Positions 54,070 to 62,654 of a stretch of DNA of 64,000 nt are shown piece by piece. A program made the translations under genes and the position numbers. Every line of letters begins with the position of its first letter. The first letter of the stretch is position 1. The notes beneath the pieces are model-generated. The model had not been told where the DNA came from. It worked only from the letters and a program-made list of their open reading frames with translations, and did no database searches. Origin of the DNA: Rhizosaccharibacter radicis (GTDB lineage Bacteria; Pseudomonadota; Alphaproteobacteria; Acetobacterales; Acetobacteraceae); contig JAMZEJ010000009.1 in the NCBI GenBank assembly GCA_024508355.1, forward strand, positions 1 through 64,000, written 5' to 3'.

Positions 54070-55308
54070 ATGACCCGACCCCCGGCCTTGAAACGCGTCC
54101 TGACCCTGCTCGCCGCGGCGGGCCCCGGCATCGTGGTGATGCTGGCCGACACCGATGTCGGCAGCCTTGTCACCGCGGCGCAGAGCGGGGCGAAGTGGGG
54201 ATATTCCCTGCTGGCGCTGCAGTTCCTGCTGATCCCGGTGCTGTTCGTGGTGCAGGAGCTCACCGCCCGGCTCGGCACCGCCACTGGCAAGGGACACGGC
54301 ACCCTGATCCTGGAACGCTACGGCCGGTTCTGGGCCTGGCTCAGTTTCGGCGGCCTGCTGCTGGCCGGGATCGGCGCGATCGCCACCGAGTTCTCCGGCA
54401 TCGCCGGCATCGGCGACCTGTGGGGCGTGCCGCGCCTCGTGAGCCTCGGCGTTCCGGCGCTGCTGCTGCTGTTGATCGTGCTCACCGGCTCGTACGAGCG
54501 GGTGGAGCGCATCTCCATCCTGGTCGGCCTGTTCGAGCTGAGCTTCCTGCTGATCGCCTGGCGCGCCCATCCGGACCCGCAACGGATCGTGCGGTCGCTC
54601 GCACATCCGCCGCTCGGCAACAGCGACTACCGGGTGCTGGTGGCCGCCAATATCGGCGCGGTGATCATGCCCTGGATGATCTTCTTCCAGCAGTCGGCGG
54701 TGGCCGACAAGGGATTGAAGCGCGAGCAGCGACGAGGCGCGCGCTGGGACACGCTGATCGGCGCGACAGTGAGCCAGCTGGTGATGGGGGCGCTGCTGGT
54801 CGCGGCCGCCGCCACCCTGTACGGCAAGGGCGACAAGAACGGCCTGCAGACCGTGGGCGACCTCGCCCATGCCTTCACCCCGGCGCTCGGCCCATTCTTC
54901 GGGCAGGCGGTGCTCGGCGTGGGCATCCTGTCGGCGGCCTTCGTGTCGCTCAACGTCGTGTCGCTGGCGCTTGCCTGGGGTTTCGGCGACGTGACCGGGC
55001 AACCCCATTCGCTGCGCAAGAGCCCGCGAGAGGCACCGGTGTTCTACGGCATCTACGCACTCGCGGTGGTGGGCGGCGCGATCCTGGTGCAGCTGGTCCG
55101 GAACCTCGTGGCCCTGAACGTCGCGGTGGAGGTGATGAACGCGCTGCTGCTGCCGCTGGCGCTGGGGCTCCTGGTGCTGCTCGCCACCCGTGCCCTGCCA
55201 GATCGGGACCGCGTCCGTGGCGGCTACGCGCTGCTGGTCTATGCCGTTGCTGGCCTCGCCATCCTGTTCGGCCTGATCGGCGGCCTGGACGAGATCGGGC
55301 TGTTCTGA
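54070..55308 (+). CDS. Nramp-family divalent metal cation transporter, divergent subgroup
   Basis: A 412-residue membrane protein with about 11 hydrophobic helices in the Nramp arrangement. Helix 1 has D27-x-D29-V30-G31-S32 where most Nramps have DPGN. Helix 6 has VIMPWMIFF (M200, P201) with the metal-ligating methionine but tryptophan in place of the usual histidine after the proline. It probably moves a divalent cation such as Mn or Fe, but the altered helix-1 motif makes the ion uncertain. The ATG at 54070 gives the family's usual start. It is divergent from the siderophore receptor, so iron control is plausible. Confidence 0.82.
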   Translation: MTRPPALKRVLTLLAAAGPGIVVMLADTDVGSLVTAAQSGAKWGYSLLALQFLLIPVLFVVQELTARLGTATGKGHGTLILERYGRFWAWLSFGGLLLAGIGAIATEFSGIAGIGDLWGVPRLVSLGVPALLLLLIVLTGSYERVERISILVGLFELSFLLIAWRAHPDPQRIVRSLAHPPLGNSDYRVLVAANIGAVIMPWMIFFQQSAVADKGLKREQRRGARWDTLIGATVSQLVMGALLVAAAATLYGKGDKNGLQTVGDLAHAFTPALGPFFGQAVLGVGILSAAFVSLNVVSLALAWGFGDVTGQPHSLRKSPREAPVFYGIYALAVVGGAILVQLVRNLVALNVAVEVMNALLLPLALGLLVLLATRALPDRDRVRGGYALLVYAVAGLAILFGLIGGLDEIGLF

Positions 55309-55327
55309 CGCCAGCCCGTCGGGCGCG

Positions 55328-55362
55328 CCGGGACCGGACGGACCTTCGCCCTCCGGTCCCGG
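55328..55362. terminator. Bidirectional hairpin between Nramp-like and DUF892 genes
   Basis: CCGGGACCGGA (55328-55338) and TCCGGTCCCGG (55352-55362) form a perfect 11-bp stem with a 13-nt loop between convergent genes. Confidence 0.7.
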
Positions 55363-55368
55363 GATCAT

Positions 55369-55893
55369 TCAGGTCTTGGCGGTCTGTCCCGACGCCGTCA
55401 GGGCCAGGAAGCGCTCGGTGGTGGGGACGATCTGGCCGCCCAGGAACTCGGCCATGGCCCGCTCCTCGTCCAGCGACTGCCGGAGCGGCGCCAGCGCCTG
55501 CGTGTCGCCGACGCGCTCGGCCATCGCGATCAGGCTGGTGTAGGCCGCGATCTCCTGGTGCTCGAAGGCATAGTTGGCGAAGCTGTTCTTCAGGATCTCG
55601 TCGGCCGGCGGCACGTGCAGCGCCGCGGCGACGTTACCCATCACGCTCGTCACCGCATTCTTGGCGCTCGAGCTGCTGGTGCCGTGGCGATCCAGGATGG
55701 CCTGGAGACGCTCCGCCTGTTGTTCCGACTCGCCGACATGCTGGCGCAGGCGTGCTTCCAGCTCGGGATAATGTTCCAGCCGCTCGACCTGCCGCCGGAG
55801 AAGCTCGATCGCCGTCATCTCCAGGGCGTGCTGGTTGCGAAGGCCGGTGTGGTAGAGTTCGTGCACGGGATTGCCGTTGGCATCGCCGGTCAT
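55369..55893 (-). CDS. DUF892 (YciE/YciF) ferritin-like protein
   Basis: A 174-residue all-helical protein of the DUF892 family: GLRNQHALEMTAIELL, ARLRQHVGESEQQAERLQAIL, EILKNSFANYAFEHQEIAAYTSLIAMAE and PLRQSLDEERAMAEFL give the His/Glu ligands of a di-iron four-helix bundle. Related YciF proteins are stress-induced and show ferroxidase-like behaviour. A GGAGGAAAG site upstream of ATG 55893 is strong. Its place beside a metal transporter and a Fur-boxed receptor suggests a link with metal or oxidative stress. Confidence 0.88.
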   Translation of the reverse strand: MTGDANGNPVHELYHTGLRNQHALEMTAIELLRRQVERLEHYPELEARLRQHVGESEQQAERLQAILDRHGTSSSSAKNAVTSVMGNVAAALHVPPADEILKNSFANYAFEHQEIAAYTSLIAMAERVGDTQALAPLRQSLDEERAMAEFLGGQIVPTTERFLALTASGQTAKT

Positions 55894-55924
55894 CTGCTTT
55901 CCTCCGCTCGAAGCATACCGGAGG

Positions 55925-56356
55925 CTACGTCCCGTTCTCCGGCGCGTTGCTCCCGTTACTCGACTCGTGAGCGAGACCGTCGAACCAGCCGGCATACGGG
56001 GTGGTGCGCACGAGGTGCCGGTTCAGGTCGGGCGCGCCGTCGTCCCACCATACCGGCCCCCGCTCGCCGAGCGCCTGCTTCGCCCGCTCCACCCGCGCCC
56101 GCGCCGCCTCGCGGCCTTCCGGGTCGCCGCGTTTCATGGCCGCCCCCTTGTCGCGGCGCGCGGCCATCAGCTCGCCCACCAGCGCCTGCCGGCGTGCTTC
56201 GGGCAGGCTGGGATCGGCACGCCGCCACAGCCGGCCGCGCACCACGATGTAGCGGCCGTCCGGCGTTTGTAGCGGCGCGGAGGGGGCAGCGGCGGGCTGG
56301 TCCGACACCGGAGCCGGCGCGGGCGCCGGAGCGGGTGCGGGCGCGACGCGGCGCAC
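55925..56356 (-). CDS. Conserved hypothetical protein (GRYIVVRGRLWRR family)
   Basis: A 143-residue soluble protein. After a Pro/Ala-rich N terminus comes a compact region, QTPDGRYIVVRGRLWRRADPSLPEARRQALVGELMAAR, and a C-terminal RGPVWWDDGAPDLNRHLVRTTPYAGWF. I recognise this pattern from uncharacterised proteobacterial proteins but cannot name a function. The GTG start at 56356 is 29 bp from the stop of the SplB-like gene on the same strand, so they are probably co-transcribed. No signal peptide or cysteines are seen. Confidence 0.68.
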   Translation of the reverse strand: MRRVAPAPAPAPAPAPVSDQPAAAPSAPLQTPDGRYIVVRGRLWRRADPSLPEARRQALVGELMAARRDKGAAMKRGDPEGREAARARVERAKQALGERGPVWWDDGAPDLNRHLVRTTPYAGWFDGLAHESSNGSNAPENGT

Positions 56357-56384
56357 CCCCTGGGCCGGCCGGCCGCCACGGCGC

Positions 56385-57449
56385 TCATGTCCAGTACAGC
56401 AGCCGCGCGCCGGGCAGCCGGCGGGCCAGGGACCCGGTCAGGGCCCCGCGCATCGCCGCCATCTCGTCGCGCGGCAGCACCCATTTGCCCGTGCCGAACC
56501 TGGTGAGCTTGCGGGTGCGCGCCGCCTCGTCCATCGGCAGCTTGCTGCCCGGATACCAGCCATCCAGCACCGCCTTGGACTTGTCGGTGAAGCGGTGGGT
56601 GATCAGCTCGGCCGACAGATCCGGATCGGGCACGCCGTCCAGCGCCTCGGCGACGGCGGCCAGCAACCGGTCATAATCCTGTTCCCAGTCGGGCAGCGGC
56701 AGGATCGGCGCCACCGTGATTCCCACCGGATAGCCGGCCATCGCCACCGCCCGCAGCGCGGCCAGCCGCCGCGGCATGCGCGGCGCGCCCCCCTCGAAAC
56801 GCGCCGCGCCGTCCGCGTTCAACGAGAAGCGGATCCGCGTCCGCCGGCGGTGCGGCAGGCCCAGCAGCGGCGCCACGGCATCGAACTTGGTGGTGAAACG
56901 GAGCTGCACGGGAGCGTCCCAGGCGCCGAACACCCGGATGGTTTCCGCGAGGCTCCCGGTGATCGGCTCGATCGCCAGCGGGTCGGTGTAGCAGGAGCAT
57001 TCGAAGGTGGTGCCCTCGTTCCGGCGCGCCTCGGAGCGGGAGGTGATCATGCCCTGCCCCAGCAGCGGCGGCAGTTCCGCCAGGATCTCCGGCAGGTTGG
57101 CGTAGGCGCGCACGATCGGCGGCCCCGCCAGCGACCCGGCCAGGTAGCAGTACTGGCAATGCGCCGGGCAGCCTTCCGCCAGATCGAAGCGCCAGTCCGC
57201 GGAGGGCGGGATCGGCTGCGGCCGCCGGCGCGACGGCGACGCCACCACCACCGCCAGGGTGCGCTTGGCGTCGCGGTAGCTGCCCGGCACGCCGCTCAGC
57301 CGGTCGCCCGACATCCGCACCACGCTGGCACCCAGCGCCGCCGCCCGCTCCACCATCGCGGCGCCGTGGGCGAAGCCCAGGGCCGCCGGCGTCACCAGCA
57401 CGCGGTCGGGCGTCCAGGGCCGGGCGGCGGGAGAAGCGTCGTCAACCAT
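56385..57449 (-). CDS. SplB-like radical SAM protein (spore photoproduct lyase family)
   Basis: A 354-residue radical SAM protein. The cluster motif is CPAHCQYC (C94, C98, C101). The surrounding FDLAEGCPAHCQYCYLAGSLAGPP, FECSCYTDPLAIE and the late TDKSKAVLDGWYPGSKLPMDE follow the spore photoproduct lyase family. True SplB repairs spore photoproduct in endospores, which this organism should not form, so the role is likely different (perhaps another DNA photoproduct). It probably heads a two-gene operon with the hypothetical protein downstream. Confidence 0.85.
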   Translation of the reverse strand: MVDDASPAARPWTPDRVLVTPAALGFAHGAAMVERAAALGASVVRMSGDRLSGVPGSYRDAKRTLAVVVASPSRRRPQPIPPSADWRFDLAEGCPAHCQYCYLAGSLAGPPIVRAYANLPEILAELPPLLGQGMITSRSEARRNEGTTFECSCYTDPLAIEPITGSLAETIRVFGAWDAPVQLRFTTKFDAVAPLLGLPHRRRTRIRFSLNADGAARFEGGAPRMPRRLAALRAVAMAGYPVGITVAPILPLPDWEQDYDRLLAAVAEALDGVPDPDLSAELITHRFTDKSKAVLDGWYPGSKLPMDEAARTRKLTRFGTGKWVLPRDEMAAMRGALTGSLARRLPGARLLYWT

Positions 57450-57622
57450 ACAGGGGATATCGCCCGGAGCGCCCGCCGGATGCGGCGCGCGGCGGAAACC
57501 GTCCGGGTTGGCGGACGCCGTTCCCGGGAGGAACCGCGATCAAGAACCGCGATCGCGACGGCCCGCAGCATCAGCATGACGCACCAAGCGGGGCGGGCGC
57601 CCGTTATCGGCCGCCCCCGGTT

Positions 57623-58441
57623 CTAGCCTCGCGCGAACGCGGCCGCGCGTTCCACCAGCGCCGGGTCCGGACGGGTGCCGGTGTAGAGCACGAACTGCTC
57701 CAGCGCCTGCAGGGCGATCACCTCCGCGCCGGTGATCACGCGGCGACCGTGCGCGCGGCCCAGCCGGACCAGCGCCGTTTCCGCCGGGATCGCCACCACG
57801 TCGAACACCGTGTCCGCCGCGCGCACCATCGCCTCGGGAAAGCTCGTGGCGTCCGCGTCCGCACCGCCCGCCATGCCGACCGGGGTCACGTTCACCAGCA
57901 TCGCGGCCGGCTCGGCCTCCGGTTCCGCCCGCCACGCATAGCCGAACTCGTCCGCCAGCGCCCTGCCCTTCTGCTCGTTGCGCGCCCAGATGGTGCCGTG
58001 CTCGAACCCCTTGTCGCGCAGGGCCGCCACCACCGCCCGCGCCATGCCGCCCGAGCCGCGCAACAGGAAGCGTCCGTCACGCGGCACCGCGTGGGTGTCG
58101 AGCAGCGCCGACACCGCGATGAAGTCGGTGTTGTAGGCCGTCAGCTCGCCACCGTCGTTGACGATGGTGTTCACCGAGCCGATCGCCCGCGCGGATGGCT
58201 CCAGCACGTCGAGCAAGGGGATGCAGTCCTCCTTGAACGGCATCGACACCGCGCAGCCCCGGATGTTCAGCGCGCGGATCGCCGCGATCGCCGCCGGCAG
58301 GTCCGTCGTGGTGAACGCCTTGTAGACGAAGTTCAGCCCCAACTCGCGATACAGGAAGTTGTGGAACCGCGTGCCGAAATTGCCGGGCCGCCCCGCGAGC
58401 GACATGCACAGCACGGTGTCCTTGTTGATCGTGGGCAGCAT
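57623..58441 (-). CDS. Shikimate dehydrogenase-like protein (AroE family)
   Basis: A 272-residue protein of the shikimate/quinate dehydrogenase fold. The substrate lysine and aspartate are present (K70 in CAVSMPFKED; D106 in AYNTDF). The N-terminal substrate loop reads SLAGRPGNFG instead of the usual S-x-S-hydrophobic-S-P. The NADP part begins FLLRGSGGMARAVVAALRDKGF with a Ser in place of the usual Ala/Gly of GxGGA. It may reduce a shikimate-like compound rather than make aromatic amino acids. The ATG at 58441 has GGAGCATGTC upstream. It stands alone. Confidence 0.82.
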   Translation of the reverse strand: MLPTINKDTVLCMSLAGRPGNFGTRFHNFLYRELGLNFVYKAFTTTDLPAAIAAIRALNIRGCAVSMPFKEDCIPLLDVLEPSARAIGSVNTIVNDGGELTAYNTDFIAVSALLDTHAVPRDGRFLLRGSGGMARAVVAALRDKGFEHGTIWARNEQKGRALADEFGYAWRAEPEAEPAAMLVNVTPVGMAGGADADATSFPEAMVRAADTVFDVVAIPAETALVRLGRAHGRRVITGAEVIALQALEQFVLYTGTRPDPALVERAAAFARG

Positions 58442-58692
58442 GACATGCTCCTTCCTGTCTGGCCGCGCGCGCCGGAAACGCGGATGCCGGGATCCGGTGC
58501 CGGGCCGGTCGGCCGCGCGACACCGGCACTGCAACCCGTTCCTCCGCCACCGGCAAGGGCAGTGTCGACGAGCATCCCGCTCCGCGCCGCCCCGACGCCC
58601 CGACGCCCCGACGTTCGTCGGCCTCAGGGCGGTCGGGCCGCCACGTCCAATGGTCCCCGACGATCCCCCGATCGTGCCGGACCGCCCCCGCC

Positions 58693-59145
58693 TCAGGATG
58701 CCTTGCGCCGCCGGGTTCCGCCGCCCCGGCTTCCACCACCCGGGGCACCACCGCCTGGGCTCCGCGCTTCCGCGCCGGCCGCGGCGTCCGGTTCCGGCGA
58801 CATCTTCAGCACCACCCGCAGCAGCGCCGCGCGCGACGCCACGTCCAGCCGCCGGTAGGCACGCAGCATCGCGTCCTCGTCCGCGCCCAGGAGCCCGAGC
58901 GCGCCCTGGTCCTCGCGCAGGAACTCCTCCGGCACCGCCTCGTCCGGATCAAGCCCCACCAGCCAGGCCACCGAGCTGTCCAGCACCTCCGCCAGCCGTT
59001 GCAGCGCCCGGCCGCGCGGCACCGGTTCCGTGCCGTCCAGCACCCGCCGCAGCCGCGCCGCCGGAAGTCCGGCCCGCTCGGCCGCCGCGTCCACCGACAG
59101 GTCCAGCCGGTCGAGCCGCCCCTGCAGGCGCTCCGGCACGCTCAC
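58693..59145 (-). CDS. XRE-type helix-turn-helix protein
   Basis: A 150-residue protein. An N-terminal XRE-like helix-turn-helix (VPERLQGRLDRLDLSVDAAAERAGLPAARLRRVLDG) leads into RALQRLAEVLDSSVAWLVGLDPD, the typical linker of these regulators, followed by a helical region and a Gly/Arg-rich tail (about 120-150). It would bind DNA as a dimer; its target is unknown. The GTG start lies upstream of the first helix. Its stop and the next gene's stop are separated by about 50 bp on the same strand, so co-transcription with the aminotransferase is possible. Confidence 0.75.
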   Translation of the reverse strand: MSVPERLQGRLDRLDLSVDAAAERAGLPAARLRRVLDGTEPVPRGRALQRLAEVLDSSVAWLVGLDPDEAVPEEFLREDQGALGLLGADEDAMLRAYRRLDVASRAALLRVVLKMSPEPDAAAGAEARSPGGGAPGGGSRGGGTRRRKAS

Positions 59146-59191
59146 GGCGCGATCTTCCCGCCGTGTGTCACGCGCGAGCCGGCGCTGCGCC

Positions 59192-60505
59192 TCACACGAA
59201 CATCCGCCGTTCCTGCTGCAACGCCGCCGACAACGCGTCCGCGTCCGCCATCGTGCTGTAGAGGCCGGGCGTCACCCGGATCACCGGCCCCCTCGCCACG
59301 CCCTTGCGCCATACGGTGTGGATGCGGTGCCGCTCCAGCAGCACGTGCTGCAGGCGCCGCGCGTCCTCCGCGGTGCGCATGCCGCGCAACCGGAAGCTGG
59401 TGATGGTGCAGTAGCGCGCCGGATCGTCCGGCACGCACAGCTCCACCTCCGGCACGTCGCGCACCGCCTCCACCCAGCGGTCGCGCAGGGCGCGCAGATG
59501 CCGCTCCTTCTCGGCCGCTCCGACGGCGAAATGGAAATCCACCGCCGTCGGGATGGTCAGCACCGCGGCGAAATCGACGGTGCCGGCCGGAACCCGCGCG
59601 GTGATCTCGGTCGGCGGGATCTCGTGGTTGTCGAACGCCACGTCGATGTCGGGAATGCGCTCGCGGCGGATGAACATCGCCCCGGTGCCGAGCGGCGCCG
59701 AGGTCCATTTATGCACCGACCAGCCGGCGAAATCCGCACCCAGATCCCCGATCCGGAAATCCAGGCAGGCGATCCCGTGCGCCGCGTCCACCACCGTGTC
59801 CACGCCCCGCTCGCGCGCCATCGCCACGATCTCCCGCACCGGAGTCACGAGCCCGGTGCGATTGGACACCTGCGTCACCAGCAGCAGCTTCGCGCGCGGC
59901 GTCCGCGCCAGCACGTCGCGATAGGCCTGCAGGATGTTGGCGGTGGTGGCCGGCTCCGGCATGCTGAACTTCACCACCTCGGCCCCGCGCCGCGTGCCCA
60001 GCCAGTCCATCGCCGCGATCATGGCATCGTAGTCCAGGTCGCAATGGATCACCGCGTCGCCCGGCTTCAACGGACGGTAGTTGGTGATCAGCATCTGCAG
60101 CGCGTCCGAACCGCTCCGGGTCACGGCGATCTCTTCCGGCGAGCAGCCCACCTGCCGCGCGATCGCCGCTCGCGCGTCCCGCCCGCCCGCGGCCAGGCAG
60201 GCGCCGCCCGGCAGCACGTTGCGCGCCCAGATCGAGTTGTCGCGGTTCACCTCCGCCTGGTGCCGCGCATAGGTGTCGGCCACCACGCGCGGCATGATCC
60301 CCCAGTAGCCGTTCTCCAGGTTGTGGATGTCTGGCGCCACGTCGTACTGCGCCGGCAGGGCCGACACCGGGATGCGCGCGGGCAGCGGCGTCGCCGGCAG
60401 GTCGTTCGGCACGCCGATCCCGGCCGCCACCGCGGAACGCGACGAGGCCAGCAGCACCGGGGCCGCGGCACCGAGCAGGCGGCGCCGGGGGAGCGGAGGG
60501 ATCAT
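59192..60505 (-). CDS. Tat-exported class V aminotransferase / isopenicillin N epimerase-like PLP enzyme
   Basis: A 437-residue PLP enzyme with an N-terminal twin-arginine export signal (RRRLLGAAAP, hydrophobic stretch ending AVAAG). The catalytic fold includes HNLENGYWG, TRSGSDALQMLI for phosphate and cofactor contacts, DAAHG and HKWTSAPLGTG with the PLP lysine K266. It resembles isopenicillin N epimerase and cysteine-desulfurase-like class V aminotransferases. The export signal suggests it works folded in the periplasm. It is divergent from a signal-bearing CocE hydrolase, from which it may share a regulatory region and a substrate. The actual substrate is unknown. Confidence 0.85.
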   Translation of the reverse strand: MIPPLPRRRLLGAAAPVLLASSRSAVAAGIGVPNDLPATPLPARIPVSALPAQYDVAPDIHNLENGYWGIMPRVVADTYARHQAEVNRDNSIWARNVLPGGACLAAGGRDARAAIARQVGCSPEEIAVTRSGSDALQMLITNYRPLKPGDAVIHCDLDYDAMIAAMDWLGTRRGAEVVKFSMPEPATTANILQAYRDVLARTPRAKLLLVTQVSNRTGLVTPVREIVAMARERGVDTVVDAAHGIACLDFRIGDLGADFAGWSVHKWTSAPLGTGAMFIRRERIPDIDVAFDNHEIPPTEITARVPAGTVDFAAVLTIPTAVDFHFAVGAAEKERHLRALRDRWVEAVRDVPEVELCVPDDPARYCTITSFRLRGMRTAEDARRLQHVLLERHRIHTVWRKGVARGPVIRVTPGLYSTMADADALSAALQQERRMFV

Positions 60506-60686
60506 GATGGCGGCGAACTCCGTGACGGGATGGGGTCCGGCCACCAGCCATCGCAGAAGGGGCGCGACGTGTCGATGGCGCTCCCACCCCCCGCCGGCCC
60601 CGGCGCCGCGACCGCACGCCGCCCCGCCTCCGGGCCGAACGCCGCGCCATGGCGCCCAGCCCGGCCCCGTGGCAGGCTCGGTCACG

Positions 60687-62654
60687 ATGATCCCCGCGCC
60701 GCTCCGCTCCCGCCTGCTCCTGTGTTCCACGCTCGCCGGCGGACTGCTGCTGGGCCACCCGCCCCGAGCCGGTGCGGCGGCGCCCGAGCCCTTCAACGAC
60801 ATCCCCGCGCATTTCACCGACAGCACCGGCTCGTTCGACTTCATCCGCCGCGAGATCGCCATCCCGATGCGCGACAAGGTGACGCTGCACACCGTGCTCA
60901 TCATCCCCAGGCGCGCCGTCGCGGCCGGGGCCAAAGCGCCGATCCTGCTCGACCGCACGCCCTACGACGCCGACGACGACACCTCCCGCGCCGACAGCGC
61001 CCACGGGAACATGGTGCTGCCCGCCGCCTACGCCGAACTCCTCGACGCGGGCTACATCGTCGCGTTCCAGGACGTTCGCGGCAAGCACGGCTCCAAGGGC
61101 GACTACGTCAACGAACGCCCGCTGCGCGGCCCCGAGAACCCCACGGAAATCGACCACGCCACCGACGCCTGGGACACGGTCGACTGGCTCGTGCACCACG
61201 TCGCCGAAAGCAACGGCCGCGTCGGCATGATCGGCACGTCCTATGACGGCATGATGGTGGCGATGGCGCTCGCCCACCCGCATCCGGCGCTGAAGGCCGC
61301 GGTGCCCGCCAACCCGGTGATCGACACCTGGATGGGCGACGACGATTTCCACGGCGGCGCGTTCCGCATGGCCGGCTACGACTACTATTATTCCCAGGAC
61401 ACCGCGCACGGGAAGGCGGGCGATCTGTGGCGTTCGGCCTATGACGACTACACCGAGTTCCTGCGCGCCGGCTCCGCCACCGGCTTCGCGAAATCGCACG
61501 GCATCGACCAGCTCCCCGTGGTGCGCCAGCTGCACGACCACCCCGCCTACGATTCGTTCTGGCAGCATCGCGCGCTGCAAACGCTGCTGGCCAGCATCCC
61601 GCAGACCGTGCCGACGCTGTGGATCGCCGGACAGTGGGACCAGGAGGACATGTTCGGCGCCGTCGCCGCCTGGGAAGCGCTGCATCCCAAGGCGCCCTCG
61701 CTCGAACATCTCGTGCTCGGCCCCTGGCGCCACGGCGGCTGGGCCGGCGACGGCTCCACCCTCGGCCCGATCCGCTTCGATGCCGACACAGCACTCTGGT
61801 TCCGCCGCGAGGTGCTGCTCCCGTTCCTCGACGCCCAACTCAAGCCCGGCGCGCCCGCTTCCACGCTGCCGCCCGTGCTGGCGTTCCAGACCGGCAGCAA
61901 CCGCTGGCAGTCGTTCCAGTCCTGGCCCGAGAGCTGCGAGACCGGCTGCCCGGACAAGAGCCGGCCGCTCTATCTGCGCGCGAACGGCGCGCTGTCGTTC
62001 GACCCGCCCGCCGCCGGCGAGGCCGCCTCCGACGAATACGTGTCCGACCCCAACAAGCCGGTGCCGTATCGCCCGCGCCCGATCCGCCCCACCTACAGCA
62101 AGGGCTCCACCTGGCGGCAATGGCTGGTGGACGACCAGCGCTTCGCATCCGATCGCACCGACGTGCTCACCTACCAGACCGGGCCGCTCGATCATCCCGT
62201 CGCCATCGCCGGCGCCCCCGTCGCCGACCTCGTCGCCAGCACCACCGGCACCGACGCCGATTTCGTGGTCAAGCTGATCGACGTCTATCCGGACGAATAC
62301 CCGCCCGAGCCCGCCATGGGCGGCTACCAGCTTCCCATCGCCATGGACATCCTCCGCGGCCGCTACCGCGAGGGCTTCGAGACCGCGAAACCCATCACCC
62401 CCAACACCCCCCTGCACTACCGCTTCACGCTGCCCAACGTGGACCACGTGTTCCTGCCCGGGCACCGGATCATGGTGCAGGTGCAGTCGAGCTGGTTCCC
62501 GCTCTACGACCGGAACCCGCAGCGGTTCGTGGAGAATGTTTTTGATCCCCCCGCCAAACCCCTTGCAATATCTGAAAACTATATCTTCCATACCGCAGGA
62601 TCTAATAGCGTCATATACATGCCCATATTCGGCAACTTCGAAATGGCCCAATAG
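60687..62654 (+). CDS. CocE/NonD-type hydrolase (X-Pro peptidase / glutaryl-7-ACA acylase-like), 3-prime end mosaic
   Basis: A 655-residue secreted hydrolase with a signal peptide (hydrophobic about 9-30). The alpha/beta-hydrolase nucleophile is S185 in GTSYDG, and the likely catalytic histidine is H349 in GPWRHGGW. A C-terminal jelly-roll region (YQTGPLDHPVAIAGAPVADL) completes the CocE/NonD layout. The family cleaves esters and amides, including cephalosporin side chains. From codon 617 (62535) to the stop the codons become AT-rich, yet the residues still fit the family's end (FVENVF, then NSVIYMPIF). The foreign composition continues into the next gene. It is divergent from the exported PLP enzyme. 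Confidence 0.88.
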   Translation: MIPAPLRSRLLLCSTLAGGLLLGHPPRAGAAAPEPFNDIPAHFTDSTGSFDFIRREIAIPMRDKVTLHTVLIIPRRAVAAGAKAPILLDRTPYDADDDTSRADSAHGNMVLPAAYAELLDAGYIVAFQDVRGKHGSKGDYVNERPLRGPENPTEIDHATDAWDTVDWLVHHVAESNGRVGMIGTSYDGMMVAMALAHPHPALKAAVPANPVIDTWMGDDDFHGGAFRMAGYDYYYSQDTAHGKAGDLWRSAYDDYTEFLRAGSATGFAKSHGIDQLPVVRQLHDHPAYDSFWQHRALQTLLASIPQTVPTLWIAGQWDQEDMFGAVAAWEALHPKAPSLEHLVLGPWRHGGWAGDGSTLGPIRFDADTALWFRREVLLPFLDAQLKPGAPASTLPPVLAFQTGSNRWQSFQSWPESCETGCPDKSRPLYLRANGALSFDPPAAGEAASDEYVSDPNKPVPYRPRPIRPTYSKGSTWRQWLVDDQRFASDRTDVLTYQTGPLDHPVAIAGAPVADLVASTTGTDADFVVKLIDVYPDEYPPEPAMGGYQLPIAMDILRGRYREGFETAKPITPNTPLHYRFTLPNVDHVFLPGHRIMVQVQSSWFPLYDRNPQRFVENVFDPPAKPLAISENYIFHTAGSNSVIYMPIFGNFEMAQ

